This document shows, one piece after another, positions 6,415-6,657 of a stretch of DNA of 6,657 bases (positions are counted from its first letter, which is position 1; each line of letters begins with the position of its first letter). The position numbers were made by a program, and so were the translations under genes. Under the pieces are notes generated by a model. That model was not told where the DNA came from. It saw nothing but the letters and a program-made list of their open reading frames with translations, and did no database searches. The stretch covers positions 1 to 6,657 of the forward strand of contig DQHV01000344.1 of NCBI GenBank assembly GCA_003524335.1. The letters run 5' to 3'. The DNA comes from Candidatus Aminicenantota bacterium (lineage in GTDB: Bacteria; Acidobacteriota; Aminicenantia; Aminicenantales; UBA8522).

Positions 6415-6657
6415 GGCAACGAGTTTTTCTACTATGACCAACTGGGGTCGGCTTATTCCGGTCAGCCGAATGACCCGGACCTGTGGACTGTGGAACGTTT
6501 CGTCGTAGAGGTGGAGCAGGTGAGGAAATCAGGCGCCTCGAAGCGGCAGGTGATTTCGGGAATCCGCGTTACATGGAGCTGCTTTTCCCGAATTATTACA
6601 TGAAGCATATCTGCCGTCTTCCGGAGTGGCCCGACCCCGTCAACCGTGCCTTTGCCA
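6415..6657 (+). pseudogene. Proline iminopeptidase (alpha/beta hydrolase, S33) remnant, internally deleted, runs off window
   Basis: Two pieces in different frames match consecutive but non-adjacent parts of the same enzyme. From 6415 the frame reads GNEFFYYDQLGSAYSGQP and continues DPDLWTVERFVVEVEQVR to about 6525. From 6522, shifted in frame, it reads EEIRRLEAAGDFGNP and continues to CRLPEWPDPVNRAFA at the window edge. In intact proline iminopeptidases, which remove N-terminal proline from peptides, some 60-70 residues lie between these parts, including the GxSWGG nucleophile elbow with the catalytic serine. They are absent. The N-terminal third with the HGGPG oxyanion loop is also missing: TAA at 6412-6414 closes this frame just upstream. 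The product could not be active. The gap size is from memory of the family. The catalytic aspartate and histidine would lie beyond the window. Confidence 0.7.

Noticed and set aside
1..6657. CRISPR array, tRNA, rRNA, insertion sequence or toxin-antitoxin pair
   Set aside because: No regularly spaced repeats, cloverleaf sequence, rRNA stretch, transposase motif or small gene pair was found on either strand.

Overview
This window looks like a piece of a GC-rich, Gram-negative bacterial chromosome. The predicted outer-membrane beta-barrel protein of the DUF5916 type and the proline-iminopeptidase remnant would fit Acidobacteriota or Aminicenantota-like bacteria. That placement is inferred from gene style only; there is no rRNA or other firm taxonomic marker here.

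Left third (1-2112, + strand): two conserved housekeeping enzymes lie head to tail. The first is mtnA (methylthioribose-1-phosphate isomerase, methionine salvage), whose 5' end is probably cut by the window edge. The second is tsaD (tRNA t6A threonylcarbamoyltransferase). They are 72 bases apart, and the gap appears to be filled by a short dispersed repeat ending in a hairpin that covers the tsaD ribosome-binding site.

Middle (2093-4474, - strand): one large polytopic membrane protein of 793 residues, probably a GT-C fold (PMT/ArnT-like) glycosyltransferase using a lipid-linked sugar. It has an additional N-terminal membrane module and a C-terminal soluble domain. Its 3' end overlaps the 3' end of tsaD by 20 bases, convergently. 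A divergent intergenic region (4475-4677) holds candidate promoters for both directions.

Right third (4678-6657, + strand): what remains of at least two genes that look internally deleted. A DUF5916 gene keeps its signal peptide and the start of its CBM9-like domain, then jumps out of frame to the beta-barrel domain. Downstream, two short stretches in different frames match the flanks of the active-site region of a proline iminopeptidase, but the catalytic-serine segment between them and the oxyanion-loop N-terminus are missing. A third possible join lies between them. The retained coding stretches are otherwise clean, so the deletions are either very recent or artefacts of assembly or cloning. 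Read mapping across positions about 4909, 6416 and 6523 would decide.

I see no tRNA, rRNA, CRISPR array, insertion sequence or phage gene. I do not see a clear new multi-gene system. The most unusual features are the clustered out-of-frame deletions, the repeat-borne hairpin at the tsaD start, and the architecture of the membrane glycosyltransferase.
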